DNA of 64,000 nt from Dyadobacter linearis (GCF_907165045.1 NZ_CAJRAU010000010.1:1-64000); one strand, 5' to 3'; positions 35,044-43,803 are shown, counted from the stretch's first letter. The notes: generated by a model from the sequence alone, not told the origin. Numbers and translations: made by a program.

Positions 35044-36405
35044 ATGTCCACTGAACAAAAAACAGACATCGCCCCGGCATTCAAAGAACGCACTGCGGTG
35101 CCGCTGGAAACGGGATTGCCGCTTCTGGCGAAATATGGCAGTTATGACCTTGTAGAGACTATTATCGAAGGCGCCGCGAATATTAATCCTGAAAAAAAGG
35201 CGCGGAAGAAGATATTTCTCACCGAGGCTGATAAGAAGAAAGAAAGACAGCAGCTGAAAAAGCGGCTGGAACTCTGGACCGAGCTGCTGAGCAGTGGCGA
35301 TTCCGTTCCTGATATGATCGAAATGGGTCAGAAACAGGCTGATACCGCATTGGAACTATTGAAGGAAAACCTCGGAAAAGCAGTGGAAACAGTGCGGCCT
35401 CTGGAACAATCGTACCGTTCTGTGGCGATGTTTTTCAAGAATACCGAGCAGGAAAAAGTGAAGAATGTGACGTTCCTGAATGCGGCGCCAGACCAATTGC
35501 AGGACCTGGACGTTACGACATTCATTGACGCGGTGGGAGAAGAGCTGGCTGCGAAGTTCGACCGGCTCGATTTGCGCGAAAACTATTCGATCCTGAATGT
35601 GCCGGGTTACCTGGGTTCGGGAAAAGTGGTGGACAAATGGGCGAAACTGGCGCATCAGAACAAAACAATGCTGCTTACCGACTTCATGCACCTCGATGCG
35701 CCGGAAGACGTGATGGAGCTATTTGAATCGGCAAACCTGACAGGCGGCGCGGCGCATTTATCCAATGTGATGATGACCTGTAACTGGCTGGTAGGCAGGG
35801 CGAAGCACGCTGATCTGGGCGAAGAGGAGGATTTGTACTTACCACCTTCTACGGCATTGGCGGGCAATGTTTATAAAACCCTGATGTCGCAGGTGGCGGC
35901 GGGTAAAAAGCATGGTACCCTCAGTGAAGTGGACGGTGTGCGTTTTCCGCTCAAAAAATCGGAGATCGCGGATCTTGAAAAAATGGGGCTGATCCCGATG
36001 GTGAATGAATACAGCAAGGTAATGGCGTTTTCGGCGAAGACACTTTTCAACGGCGATAACGTGGGTTTACAAACCTATTCCGTCGTGCGGGTATTTGATT
36101 ATATCACCAAAGTACTGATCGATTTTCTCAACCGTCGGGCTTTTGAAAACTTCGATTACAATACTAAAAACGACCTGAAAAAGCAGATCATTAAGTTCCT
36201 CGACAGCGTAACCGGCCCGGGCAAACTGATCGAAAAGTTCAGTGTAATGCGTTTTGAGCAGGATAAAAACCAGAAGGATAAGGTGTACCTCGATATCCAC
36301 ATGGTCCCCTATTTCCCAGCCAAAAACTTCATGATCGCATTGACAGGGCAGAAAGGCGACGATCTGGACGCGGCAGCATGGGCGGCGGAGTATGCGCAGC
36401 AATGA
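35044..36405 (+). CDS. tssC: T6SS sheath large subunit TssC
   Basis: TssC (VipB) is the main sheath subunit. The 453 aa protein is of normal size. It carries a Lys-rich helical N-terminus (about 50-80), a segment typical of VipB near residue 150 (LQDLDVTTFIDAVGEELAAKFDRL), and the C-terminal part with FLDSVTGPGKLIEKFSV and the terminal PAKNFMIALTG strand that interlocks sheath subunits. Its ATG follows the repeat directly. A second repeat of the same word family follows the stop codon, so tssC is bracketed by two such arrays. Confidence 0.9.
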   Translation: MSTEQKTDIAPAFKERTAVPLETGLPLLAKYGSYDLVETIIEGAANINPEKKARKKIFLTEADKKKERQQLKKRLELWTELLSSGDSVPDMIEMGQKQADTALELLKENLGKAVETVRPLEQSYRSVAMFFKNTEQEKVKNVTFLNAAPDQLQDLDVTTFIDAVGEELAAKFDRLDLRENYSILNVPGYLGSGKVVDKWAKLAHQNKTMLLTDFMHLDAPEDVMELFESANLTGGAAHLSNVMMTCNWLVGRAKHADLGEEEDLYLPPSTALAGNVYKTLMSQVAAGKKHGTLSEVDGVRFPLKKSEIADLEKMGLIPMVNEYSKVMAFSAKTLFNGDNVGLQTYSVVRVFDYITKVLIDFLNRRAFENFDYNTKNDLKKQIIKFLDSVTGPGKLIEKFSVMRFEQDKNQKDKVYLDIHMVPYFPAKNFMIALTGQKGDDLDAAAWAAEYAQQ

Positions 36406-36567
36406 TTGAATGATTGAATGATCGAATGAGTGAATATTGGGAGGATGGAGGAATGGAGGAAGGAATAAAGTAAAAGCATTACTCGCCGTACTACGGACCC
36501 GGTCATTCAGTCATTCAGTCATTCAGTCATTCATTCATTCAATCATTCAATCATTCAAAATTAAAAA
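36406..36567. repeat. Inverted array of GATTGAAT-type words between tssC and hcp1
   Basis: Starts right after the tssC stop with TGATTGAATGATCGAATGAG, passes through a GGAGGA-rich and unique centre, and ends with CAGTCATTCAGTCATTCAG and CAATCATTCAATCATTC directly before the hcp1 ATG. It has the same word family and the same inverted layout as the array between tssB and tssC, hinting at copying within the operon. No gene is seen. Confidence 0.75.
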
Positions 36568-36972
36568 ATGTCCTACGCAAGCACAATGCACATTGAAGAT
36601 CACGAATATAGCGTGATGTTCATGCGGTTTGAGCTGCATCAGACGGTGGATGATGCGATGTCGATCACTTCGCCTATTCAATGGGCGCATCTATATGTGG
36701 AGCTGGAAATGGTGATGGATGATTTTTTGATCGAATGGGCGAATAAGCCTTCGCAGAAATATGATCTGTCGGTGGAGCAGTTTGGTGAAAACGGACCTTT
36801 CAAAACGCTGAGTTTCAAGGAAGCAGTTTGTACCGAGTTTTTGGAGATGTTTGACGATGGTACCGATGATATGGATAAGAAACTCACGAACCGGCTGCAA
36901 AACTTCATTACCTGCCTGACTATCACTGCTTCGAGCGTGGAAATCGATGAGGCTAAACTGGAAAACTTTTAG
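36568..36972 (+). CDS. tssD: Hcp-like T6SS tube protein, paralogue 1
   Basis: Hcp (TssD) forms the inner tube. The 134 aa protein shows the Hcp-type pattern of the Bacteroidota family: an N-terminal strand pair (VMFMRFELHQTVDDA), a short helix with aromatic ending (DFLIEWANKP), then KTLSFKEAVCTEFLEMFD and the C-terminal CLTITASSVEID strand. It differs from the other two Hcp copies in sequence, so the three probably have distinct roles (tube body, tube-sheath adapter, cargo carrier). Its stop is 2 nt before the next paralogue. Confidence 0.75.
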   Translation: MSYASTMHIEDHEYSVMFMRFELHQTVDDAMSITSPIQWAHLYVELEMVMDDFLIEWANKPSQKYDLSVEQFGENGPFKTLSFKEAVCTEFLEMFDDGTDDMDKKLTNRLQNFITCLTITASSVEIDEAKLENF

Positions 36973-36974
36973 AA

Positions 36975-37475
36975 ATGGCTGAGCAGGATGCTACTATCGG
37001 AGTTGAAGCGCATTTTACGCTGGACGGGAAGAAGTTTTTAGTCAAAAAAGTGTCCTACGGTTGCAACCGCAATGCCGACGAACGCGGAAGTCCGACCGAC
37101 GCGCCCAAGGCTAGACTGATCAGAATGACAATTTCGCCGACCCAAAACGATGATTTCGCATTGCTGTACGATTGGGCATTTAAAAACGACCGGCAGCTGA
37201 GCGGGCAGATCGAGTTCAAGTATGACAACGATTCACAGCTGTTGCGGAAAATGGAGTTTGAGGACGCGTATTGTGTGGGTTTCAGGGAATCTTTTGCAGC
37301 CCGGCAGTCTACCATGCGGGGATACCAGATCGCGCATGTGCCTAATGCAGAAGATTATATGCCGCAGCACAGAGGCAAGGATTATTTCGTGCGTGACAGT
37401 AGTCTGGCGCTGGTGTACGAGCTGGTACTGCTCCCGGGGAAAGTGAAAATTGGTCAGGTTGAAATCAAAAGTTAA
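36975..37475 (+). CDS. tssD: Hcp-like T6SS tube protein, paralogue 2
   Basis: A 166 aa Hcp-type protein, longer than the others by an insertion near residues 120-135 (MPQHRGKDYFVRD). Family blocks include KKFLVKKVSYGCNRNADERG (about 19-38), FALLYDWAFKND and RKMEFEDAYCVGFRESF. The C-terminal strand (LVYELVLLPGKVKIG) closes the barrel. Its stop overlaps the VgrG start by one base (TAATG), so it is translationally coupled to VgrG and may be the tube ring that contacts the spike or an adapter. Confidence 0.72.
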   Translation: MAEQDATIGVEAHFTLDGKKFLVKKVSYGCNRNADERGSPTDAPKARLIRMTISPTQNDDFALLYDWAFKNDRQLSGQIEFKYDNDSQLLRKMEFEDAYCVGFRESFAARQSTMRGYQIAHVPNAEDYMPQHRGKDYFVRDSSLALVYELVLLPGKVKIGQVEIKS

Positions 37476-39271
37476 TGGCACGACAGGTTAATACTTCCAT
37501 TGAGATCGAAGGCGGCGTGCAGATCACGCGGCACCTGGGGCTGGTGATCGAGCAGGATCTTTTTGCGCACCACTGGTTTGAGCTGCTGGTACCTTTTGAT
37601 CAGCTGGAAGATGCAGGAGAGCATTTTTTCAACAAAGCGCACCGCGCGGTAATGGGCAAAAAGATCACTTTTTCATTTAGCCCGCGGCTTGGTCAGGAAT
37701 CGTTTGACTTTACATTCCAGGGTATTCTGACCGAGATCCGGCTGCGAAGCCTGAGCGATATGAGCAGTGCATTCGTGCTGAAAGGGTACAGTCCGACGAT
37801 CGTCATGGAAGATTCGGTTCAGAGGAGGTCGTTTTTGAGAGGTACCGTGCAGGATATATTCAATGCGGTATTGCAGCCTTACCCTCAGAATTTACTCAGA
37901 AAGCAGCTTAATCCTGAAAACGGCGGCCGTGCAGTGCCTTTTACCCAATATAATGAGAGCAATTACAAATTTCTGAGCCGCGTCGCGGATCGCTGCTGCG
38001 AGTGGTTTTACTATAACGGCCGCGAGCTGGTACTGGGCCACGGAAACGGCGGGGCGGAAGTTGATTTTCTGGTCGACGGCTTGCAGAATTTCGATGTTGC
38101 ATTGAAGCTGCAACCGGCTGCATTCAGTTTTGAGGGATACAATTATACAGTTCCGGAAGCTTTTACGGGACAGTCTGCCCAGCAGCAGGTCGACGGGCTT
38201 ACTTCGCTCAGCGAGTTTGCATTGGAACAATCGGACACCCTTTTTACCCAAACTGCATTGCTACCTGCGCCGGAAATTATCAGCGGACAGAGTGAAGTGG
38301 ACGAACTTACGAAAATGGAACGCTCGGCACGGGTTACCTCGATGGTCGATTTCAGAGGAAGCGGCGAAACACCCACGATCAGCGTCGGGACGGTGCTGGC
38401 AGTAAAAGGGCAGCGGCTGAATGAGCGCGGGGAAGCTTATGAAGAGAATTTTGGGAAATACCGGGTTGTACACATTCGCCACGAGATCAACACTGCCGGG
38501 AGTTACCAGAATAGTTTTAATGCAGTTCCCGAATCGGCGCAGCATCCGCCTAATAATCCTTTTGTGACCAATCCGCTGGGCGAAACCGAACAGGCGGAGG
38601 TGATCGCAAATGACGATAGTGACCAGCTGGGGCGCGTGCGGGTGAAATTCTTTTGGGGCCAGTCGCGGCAGCAGGACCAGGAATCGATCTGGATGCGGGT
38701 TGGTACCATGCACAATTCACAGGGTAGGGGGACCAATTTTGTCCCGGAGATAGGGGCGATGGTGATGATCGGTTATGAAGGAAATTTAGCCGAAAATCCT
38801 TTTGTACTCACAAGTCTTTACCCAAAACCCGAAGAGGATATTGCTTATACCTCGGATAATAACGACGTGAAAATCATCGCCACGCGGTCGGGAAATATGG
38901 TGGTTTTTCTGGATAAAGACGGGGATGCCAAAATTCAGATCAGCAACCGGAATAAGCTGGATACTTTTCTGCAATTCAGTTTCAAAGACGATGGGGAAAT
39001 AAAAATGCAGGTCGAGAACGGCCTCGTACATATCAAATGCAAGGATCTGAAGGTAGAAGCTTCGAACAACATTGCTATGAAAGCGGATTCCAGTTTCGAT
39101 GTGCAGGCCGGGCAGATTTCGATGAAGGCGAGCCAGGCTGTGAAGATCGAAGGCGGTACGGAGGTCAAGATAGAAGGCGGGACAGAGGTTGCGATAGAAA
39201 GCGGCGCAGCCACAGATATCAAATCCAGCGGGCTCATTAATGTTCAGGGCACCATGATCAAATTAAATTAA
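37475..39271 (+). CDS. tssI: VgrG spike protein (TssI)
   Basis: Trimeric spike at the tip of the Hcp tube. The 598 aa protein has the gp27-like N-terminal part (about 1-370, with the HHWFELLVPFDQL and FSFSPRLGQESFDFTF strands), the OB-fold gp5-like domain (about 370-450, LGRVRVKFFWGQSRQQ and FVPEIGAMVMIGYEG), and a C-terminal beta-helix of repeated VKIEGGTEV-type units (about 535-585). No extra effector domain is fused at the C-terminus. It sits between two Hcp paralogues, upstream of a predicted peptidase gene. Confidence 0.93.
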   Translation: MARQVNTSIEIEGGVQITRHLGLVIEQDLFAHHWFELLVPFDQLEDAGEHFFNKAHRAVMGKKITFSFSPRLGQESFDFTFQGILTEIRLRSLSDMSSAFVLKGYSPTIVMEDSVQRRSFLRGTVQDIFNAVLQPYPQNLLRKQLNPENGGRAVPFTQYNESNYKFLSRVADRCCEWFYYNGRELVLGHGNGGAEVDFLVDGLQNFDVALKLQPAAFSFEGYNYTVPEAFTGQSAQQQVDGLTSLSEFALEQSDTLFTQTALLPAPEIISGQSEVDELTKMERSARVTSMVDFRGSGETPTISVGTVLAVKGQRLNERGEAYEENFGKYRVVHIRHEINTAGSYQNSFNAVPESAQHPPNNPFVTNPLGETEQAEVIANDDSDQLGRVRVKFFWGQSRQQDQESIWMRVGTMHNSQGRGTNFVPEIGAMVMIGYEGNLAENPFVLTSLYPKPEEDIAYTSDNNDVKIIATRSGNMVVFLDKDGDAKIQISNRNKLDTFLQFSFKDDGEIKMQVENGLVHIKCKDLKVEASNNIAMKADSSFDVQAGQISMKASQAVKIEGGTEVKIEGGTEVAIESGAATDIKSSGLINVQGTMIKLN

Positions 39272-39314
39272 TATATCCATAATCTATTTTTTTCACTTTT
39301 AAACAGTTACAACT

Positions 39315-39731
39315 ATGCCAGCTTCAAGTTTTGACGCCTATTTTACCTGGGACGGTGGTCCATCCGGCGACGGTATTTCAGTGATTTCATGCAACTATTC
39401 CTTATCCCAGTCGATAGACGATAAAGGCCGCGTTTCTTCCAAAGTTTACGGCGGAACTGTATTCGTACAGGTGGATTCGTCGAGCGTTTCCGAAAGCCAG
39501 AGCCTGTGGGAATGGATGGTAGACCCGGACGGAAAAAAGTCGAGCGCGAAGATCGTCTTCAAAAATGTTGACGAAGAGCAGACTCAAAAAGAACTGGAAC
39601 TGACCGACGTGTATTGCGTGCAGTACAGCGAGAGTTTTATCGAAACGGGCTCCATGCCGATGACGACCAGCCTCACATTATCCGCGCGGGAAGTAAAGCT
39701 TTTCGGTACGCCGCATGTAAATCGGTGGTAA
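39315..39731 (+). CDS. tssD: Hcp tube protein, paralogue 3
   Basis: A 138 aa protein and the most typical Hcp of the three: FDAYFTWDGG, SVISCNYSLSQSIDDKGRVSS (about 22-42), LWEWMVDPDGKK (about 61-72), ELELTDVYCVQYSESF (about 95-110) and the closing strand TTSLTLSAREVKLFG. It follows VgrG after 43 nt and is followed after 84 nt by a gene for a predicted metallopeptidase. Hcp-borne cargo is often encoded just downstream of its Hcp, so this copy is the best candidate carrier for that protein. Confidence 0.85.
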   Translation: MPASSFDAYFTWDGGPSGDGISVISCNYSLSQSIDDKGRVSSKVYGGTVFVQVDSSSVSESQSLWEWMVDPDGKKSSAKIVFKNVDEEQTQKELELTDVYCVQYSESFIETGSMPMTTSLTLSAREVKLFGTPHVNRW

Positions 39732-39815
39732 TAGACTTTCGGCCGTCGCGCCCTGCGTGGCGGCCGAAATGCTTTTTCAGAGTTATTAAGATGATTTTAT
39801 TTTAACCAAACAGGA

Positions 39816-40343
39816 ATGGCTAATCTTAAAGATGAAATGGTCTCTTTCCTAAGACAGGATCCGGTTGTTAGCCTGATTAATTTTGAATTGAGAGGAAACC
39901 CGATCCGTTCGGATATGTACCTGGCAATTGCGGATAGAATTGCTTCGGGAGTAATCAAGTTGCAAATGAAAACGGTTAAAGGGCGGGGAGGCAGCTATTT
40001 ACACAATCAAATCACGCTGCCGGTCGGATTCAAGTTAAATAATTATGCTAATAAGAGTATTGTTATACACGAATGCACGCACGCAATCATTGACTATCAC
40101 GGGATTGGGAGACACGATTTTGCAGAGGAGGAGGCTTGCGCTTATACCGCTGCTGGCGTTTACTGGATGTATTACAATCAGTTTACCCTCAATTTCAAAT
40201 ATCAGACTAAAATAGCGGCCAGTATTACAATTGATGGGGTTTATCGCGTCGATAATCAGGATGCATCAAGCCTGATGACGGAAATCAGGCAAAGTGATTC
40301 GTACAAAGGATATAGCGAGTACGATTCCCGGCAAAACTGGTAA
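39816..40343 (+). CDS. Predicted zinc metallopeptidase (HExxH), candidate Hcp-linked effector
   Basis: A 175 aa protein without signal peptide. It has the zinc-binding motif HECTH (H85, E86, H89) in a helix preceded by a hydrophobic strand (KSIVIHECTHAI) and followed by a second acidic helix (FAEEEACAYTA, E104-E106) that can supply the third zinc ligand, as in gluzincins. The N-terminal 70 residues show no known domain. It lies directly after the third hcp and is transcribed towards tssN, ending 3 nt from the tssN stop. An effector loaded into the Hcp lumen is a reasonable inference; no immunity gene is adjacent. Confidence 0.68.
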   Translation: MANLKDEMVSFLRQDPVVSLINFELRGNPIRSDMYLAIADRIASGVIKLQMKTVKGRGGSYLHNQITLPVGFKLNNYANKSIVIHECTHAIIDYHGIGRHDFAEEEACAYTAAGVYWMYYNQFTLNFKYQTKIAASITIDGVYRVDNQDASSLMTEIRQSDSYKGYSEYDSRQNW

Positions 40344-40346
40344 GAA

Positions 40347-41114
40347 TCAGCCTCTTACTGCTACTATCGTCTCATTATCCAGCACATTGTTGGCTTGAAA
40401 AGTAAGATCGGGATCAATGTATTTGCGGCGCTTGTACCAGGGGCTTTTTTTGTAGAATAACCAACCATAAGGCGCGCCGTCGGGCGAAAGATATTCAACC
40501 GGGCTGCCGGGATTACGGTCGTTGTAATCATTTAAGAAAATAAAGAAAAGCTCACCGAAGAGCATTGCATTCGGTGCTTTTGCCCGGAAGTTCGTGAATG
40601 CAGTTTCGTTAACCTTTTTAGTAAACTCAAACTGAATAACCAATACCCTGGATAGGTCCAGCAGATCCATATCCGGCAGCGGCTGACCAACCGGGTAATA
40701 CCATTTTTTGTATTCTTTTAAAGGGATTTCAAGATAATTCTGATAAACCCGCGAAACGAAAATCGGGAACAGGAAACCAACCAGTGCCGTGGCCATTCCT
40801 ACACCTTTGGAAAGATCCTGAGCGAGTTTATGATATAGAAAAATAATGGCCAGCGCGGCAAGCAGCGAGATCAGTAATGTGAACCCTATCGCTTTCGCAG
40901 AACGGTTTTCGAAAAGATGTTCAAACCATTGGGACAATAGATAAACGTGCAACACACCCAGCACCAGAAAACTGACCATCGCCATCGGGTAAGCATCGCG
41001 GTAATCGGTGATCCAGAAACCCAGCGCCCCGACCAGCAATAATACAGCGACGAGGACCAAAGCATAAAGTACTTGCAGCCGCTGCGTGGGGGTTTTTACA
41101 AAAGGAAGGTTCAT
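40347..41114 (-). CDS. tssN: T6SS membrane protein TssN
   Basis: Subtype-iii-specific membrane component. From the ATG at 41114 the protein has 255 aa. The N-terminal half has four membrane segments (about residues 15-35, 45-67, 76-98 and 105-125) and the C-terminal half is a soluble domain with LDLSRVLVIQFEFTKK, FRAKAPNAMLFGELFFIFLN and IDPDLTFQANNVL, matching TssN proteins. A TTG at 41144 could start a longer form, but it lies within the promoter box. It is the only T6SS gene on the minus strand and has its own promoter, so it can be expressed separately from the rest. Confidence 0.85.
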   Translation of the reverse strand: MNLPFVKTPTQRLQVLYALVLVAVLLLVGALGFWITDYRDAYPMAMVSFLVLGVLHVYLLSQWFEHLFENRSAKAIGFTLLISLLAALAIIFLYHKLAQDLSKGVGMATALVGFLFPIFVSRVYQNYLEIPLKEYKKWYYPVGQPLPDMDLLDLSRVLVIQFEFTKKVNETAFTNFRAKAPNAMLFGELFFIFLNDYNDRNPGSPVEYLSPDGAPYGWLFYKKSPWYKRRKYIDPDLTFQANNVLDNETIVAVRG

Positions 41115-41141
41115 TCGGTTCAGGGACAGTTGAATATGAGG

Positions 41142-41171
41142 CAAAAATAAGATACACTTTCATTAAAGCAA
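41142..41171 (-). promoter_or_regulatory. Promoter of tssN
   Basis: The minus strand carries TTG (41169-41171), a 19 nt spacer and TATTTTTG (41142-41149), a perfect fit to the Bacteroidota consensus. The predicted start of transcription is about 12-20 nt before the chosen ATG. Confidence 0.65.
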
Positions 41172-41191
41172 CCACATTTTATTAAACGCCG

Positions 41192-41620
41192 ATGGAAGAT
41201 CAGAACTATGCATTGCCACTCGCGCTCGACCGCATTGTTTCGGGCAAAAATCATCCCAAATGTTCCGAACGGGAGGCCATACACCAGCATTTGTATTTGC
41301 TGATGGTAACCCACTTCAACGAGTCGCGTTTTGACAGCGGCTACGGTTGTGCACTCTGGGAGCATGATTTCTCGGTTTTGTCTCAAATTAAATGGAAAGA
41401 CCTGATCCGCGAGTCGCTGGAAGAAGCTGTGGGCAAATACGAAACGCGCCTTAGCAATACCAAAATAAGGGTGGAAGTGGAGGAATTCGAAATGCTTTCG
41501 AAAAGCACCAACTATATCCGCAAAAGGATCGGAATAGAGATCAAAGCCACCATCCGCCGAACCAACGAGCCTTTCGTGTTTTTTGAAAGGATATTTATTT
41601 CGCCTTTGTCGATTGAGTAA
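41192..41620 (+). CDS. tssE: T6SS baseplate protein TssE (gp25-like)
   Basis: TssE primes sheath polymerisation and is related to phage T4 gp25. The 142 aa protein has the gp25 features LYLLMVTHFNESRFDSGYGC (about 31-50), ALWEHDF and the helix SLEEAVGKYETRLSNTKIRV with the conserved E-x-R pair. The acidic N-terminus is short. It is divergent from tssN (77 nt gap) and upstream of tssF, from which it is separated by a 404 nt repeat region. Length is typical. Confidence 0.87.
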   Translation: MEDQNYALPLALDRIVSGKNHPKCSEREAIHQHLYLLMVTHFNESRFDSGYGCALWEHDFSVLSQIKWKDLIRESLEEAVGKYETRLSNTKIRVEVEEFEMLSKSTNYIRKRIGIEIKATIRRTNEPFVFFERIFISPLSIE

Positions 41621-42024
41621 GGGGGATGGTATTGTTCGGGGTAGATCGGAATGGATCGGGGTTGTTCGGGGTTGTCATTGATGGTCATTTTTGGTCATTT
41701 ATTGTTTGGGTGGATTGGGGTCGTCATTTTTCGTCATTTATTGGTCGGGGTGGATCGGGGTTGTTCGAGGTTGTTATTTATAGTCAAACAGCATTTTCAA
41801 ACCACTCCGAACCATCCCTAACGATCCAAACCACTCTGAACTATCTCGAACAATCCCGAACCACTCCGAACCATTTCCAACAATCCCGAACCATTTCCAA
41901 CAATCCCGAACCACTGCAAACAATCCCGAACCACTCCGAACCATTTCCAACAATCCAAACAATTCCGAACCACTCCCAACAATCCCGAACCATTTCGAAC
42001 CACTCCCACCATAACCCCACAGAC
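41621..42024. repeat. Long inverted array of GGTTGTTCGGGG / CGAACCATTTCCAACAATCC words before tssF
   Basis: This gap of 404 nt starts with words of the GGTTGTTCGGGG and GGTCATTT type (about 41632-41785) and continues with their complement, CGAACCACTCC and CATTTCCAACAATCCCGAACC (about 41800-42010). The arms could form a very long imperfect stem. Read as protein it gives only low-complexity His/Asn/Pro/Thr text, so I do not count it as coding, although it is open in the tssF frame. It is the longest of the four arrays of this design. Confidence 0.75.
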
Positions 42025-43803
42025 ATGCAAACAGCCAACTATACAAAAGAAAACATCTCCCGCCGCCTATTGCGGCGCTCGGCGGAGCTTTGGGGGTTGG
42101 ATGAATCTAAAATAGACCAGTTCGACCCGCTGGTGAGGCTTTTGATCGAGGCTTGCTCGGTCGAATTTGAGAAGATAGGGCACGAGATTGAAGGTACTGA
42201 GCTGCGTTTGATGACGCGCCTGGCGGAAGTTTTGTCACCCCAGATACAAAACAGCCCGCAACCCTGCGCTGCGATCGCGCAAGCCCGGCCGGTGGAGCCG
42301 CTTGGCTGGACGGAGCGGGAAAACCAGTTTGTATGTAAGCGGCCCAATGCACGGAAAGGAGAATCTAATGAGCTGTTTTTTGCTCCGGCGGGCAGCTATT
42401 CACTCGTCAATGCGGCCGTGGCCAGTTATGCTACTCCGGCTGGATTATATGCATTGGAAAAAGGAGCAAGAATCCTCACTGCCAACAGCCGGTCGCATGC
42501 AGGTGCCGAACAGGCATTGTGGATCGGACTGGAAGTGGATCCGGGCGTTACTTCGTGGAACGGATTCCGGTTTTTTATAGATTGGATCAACGATATAAAG
42601 GGATACGATTACCGCGAATTTCTTCCCAAAACCACCTGGGAGGCAAATGGCAGGGTACTGAATGCGTCGACAGGCTTGCAGGAAGATGCCGACCACCAGC
42701 TTTTGCTTTACAGCGACAATTTTGTGAATCTGGCCAGTGATGAAGTTTGGGAAAAAGGGAAACTGGAAACCGCATTTTACCCGCCTGCATTTGAGCAGCA
42801 GTTTGACAGCCGGACTTTGCAAATGCTCAAAAAGCCGCTTACGTGGATCAAAGTGAAATGGCCGTCGTCGTTTCCGGCAGCGGGTTTTGAAAACATAACC
42901 GTGGCAATCAATGCGTTTCCGGTTTTGAATATGCAGCTTCACAAGTTCACATACAGATTACAGCCCGGCCTGAACGGGATCGCGCTGCCTTCGAGCGATG
43001 CATTTCTAACGGTCAACTCGGTGATCAACCAGAAAAACCAGGCTTACGCGCCTTCCGGAAAAGCCACTTATTCGGACGAAGAAACGGTGGGTACTTACAC
43101 CGTCCGGCACCAGGGAGTCGGCCGGTTTGATGAGCGCAATGCGAAGGCTGTTTTGTACCATTTAATGGAATTGCTGAAAGATGAAGTTACTGCATTCAAT
43201 GCGGTGGGAGAGGATTTTCTGGCTTCGCTGCTGCGGGAAATAGCACAGAATATGGCGCGGATCGAGCAGAAACTGGGCGTGAAAAAAGCGAGCGAAACTA
43301 CCGCACAGCCTTTTCTGGTGATCAAGGCAGAGAAAAATCCCGACGTACTTTTCATTTCATACTGGACTACCACTTCTGAAACTGCCAATGGAATTCCGGC
43401 GGGTACCAAAATGCAGACTTACAGCGCCTCGGGCCTGAGTAGCGCGGACACGATTTTACTGACCAAAACTGCGGGAGGAAAACCCAAGCCGGAAGAAACT
43501 GAATATGTACAGCAGCTCCGGAAAAACCTTATCACGGGCAACAGGCTCGTGACCCTGGAAGATATTCGCGCATTTTGTTTTGGCGAAATGGGCGATCGGC
43601 TGTCGGGTGTCGAGGTAAGGTCTGGTTTTATGCCGGGCAACCTACCTGGACAGGGATTTATGCGTTGCCTGATCGTGGATTTGAAACCTGCTTTGCATGT
43701 GAGCAACGATTCGGAATGGCGCGATGCCTGTCAGCTCTTACAATTGAAAATCCAGCGGCGCTCTACGGGAATGTATCCGGTGAAGGTTTTGGCAACTAAA
43801 TAA
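42025..43803 (+). CDS. tssF: T6SS baseplate protein TssF
   Basis: TssF is a wedge component of the T6SS baseplate. I start it at the ATG at 42025 (592 aa), because the upstream part of the frame is repeat. The family sequence begins with ENISRRLLRRSAELWGLDE and continues with DPLVRLLIEACSVEFEKIGHEI (residues about 30-50), both typical of the N-terminus of TssF, then RLMTRLAEVLSPQ. The C-terminal part has LEDIRAFCFGEMGDRLSGVE. It is followed by tssG after 9 nt. Confidence 0.82.
   Translation: MQTANYTKENISRRLLRRSAELWGLDESKIDQFDPLVRLLIEACSVEFEKIGHEIEGTELRLMTRLAEVLSPQIQNSPQPCAAIAQARPVEPLGWTERENQFVCKRPNARKGESNELFFAPAGSYSLVNAAVASYATPAGLYALEKGARILTANSRSHAGAEQALWIGLEVDPGVTSWNGFRFFIDWINDIKGYDYREFLPKTTWEANGRVLNASTGLQEDADHQLLLYSDNFVNLASDEVWEKGKLETAFYPPAFEQQFDSRTLQMLKKPLTWIKVKWPSSFPAAGFENITVAINAFPVLNMQLHKFTYRLQPGLNGIALPSSDAFLTVNSVINQKNQAYAPSGKATYSDEETVGTYTVRHQGVGRFDERNAKAVLYHLMELLKDEVTAFNAVGEDFLASLLREIAQNMARIEQKLGVKKASETTAQPFLVIKAEKNPDVLFISYWTTTSETANGIPAGTKMQTYSASGLSSADTILLTKTAGGKPKPEETEYVQQLRKNLITGNRLVTLEDIRAFCFGEMGDRLSGVEVRSGFMPGNLPGQGFMRCLIVDLKPALHVSNDSEWRDACQLLQLKIQRRSTGMYPVKVLATK

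Noticed and set aside
34882-36567. Possible CRISPR-like arrays
   Set aside because: The words are short (7-8 nt), degenerate and lack unique spacers of constant length, and no cas genes are present.
41626-42024. In-frame N-terminal extension of TssF rich in His, Asn, Pro and Thr
   Set aside because: It is a translation of the intergenic word array. TssF homology starts right after the ATG at 42025 and the repeats are inverted, which a coding constraint would not produce.
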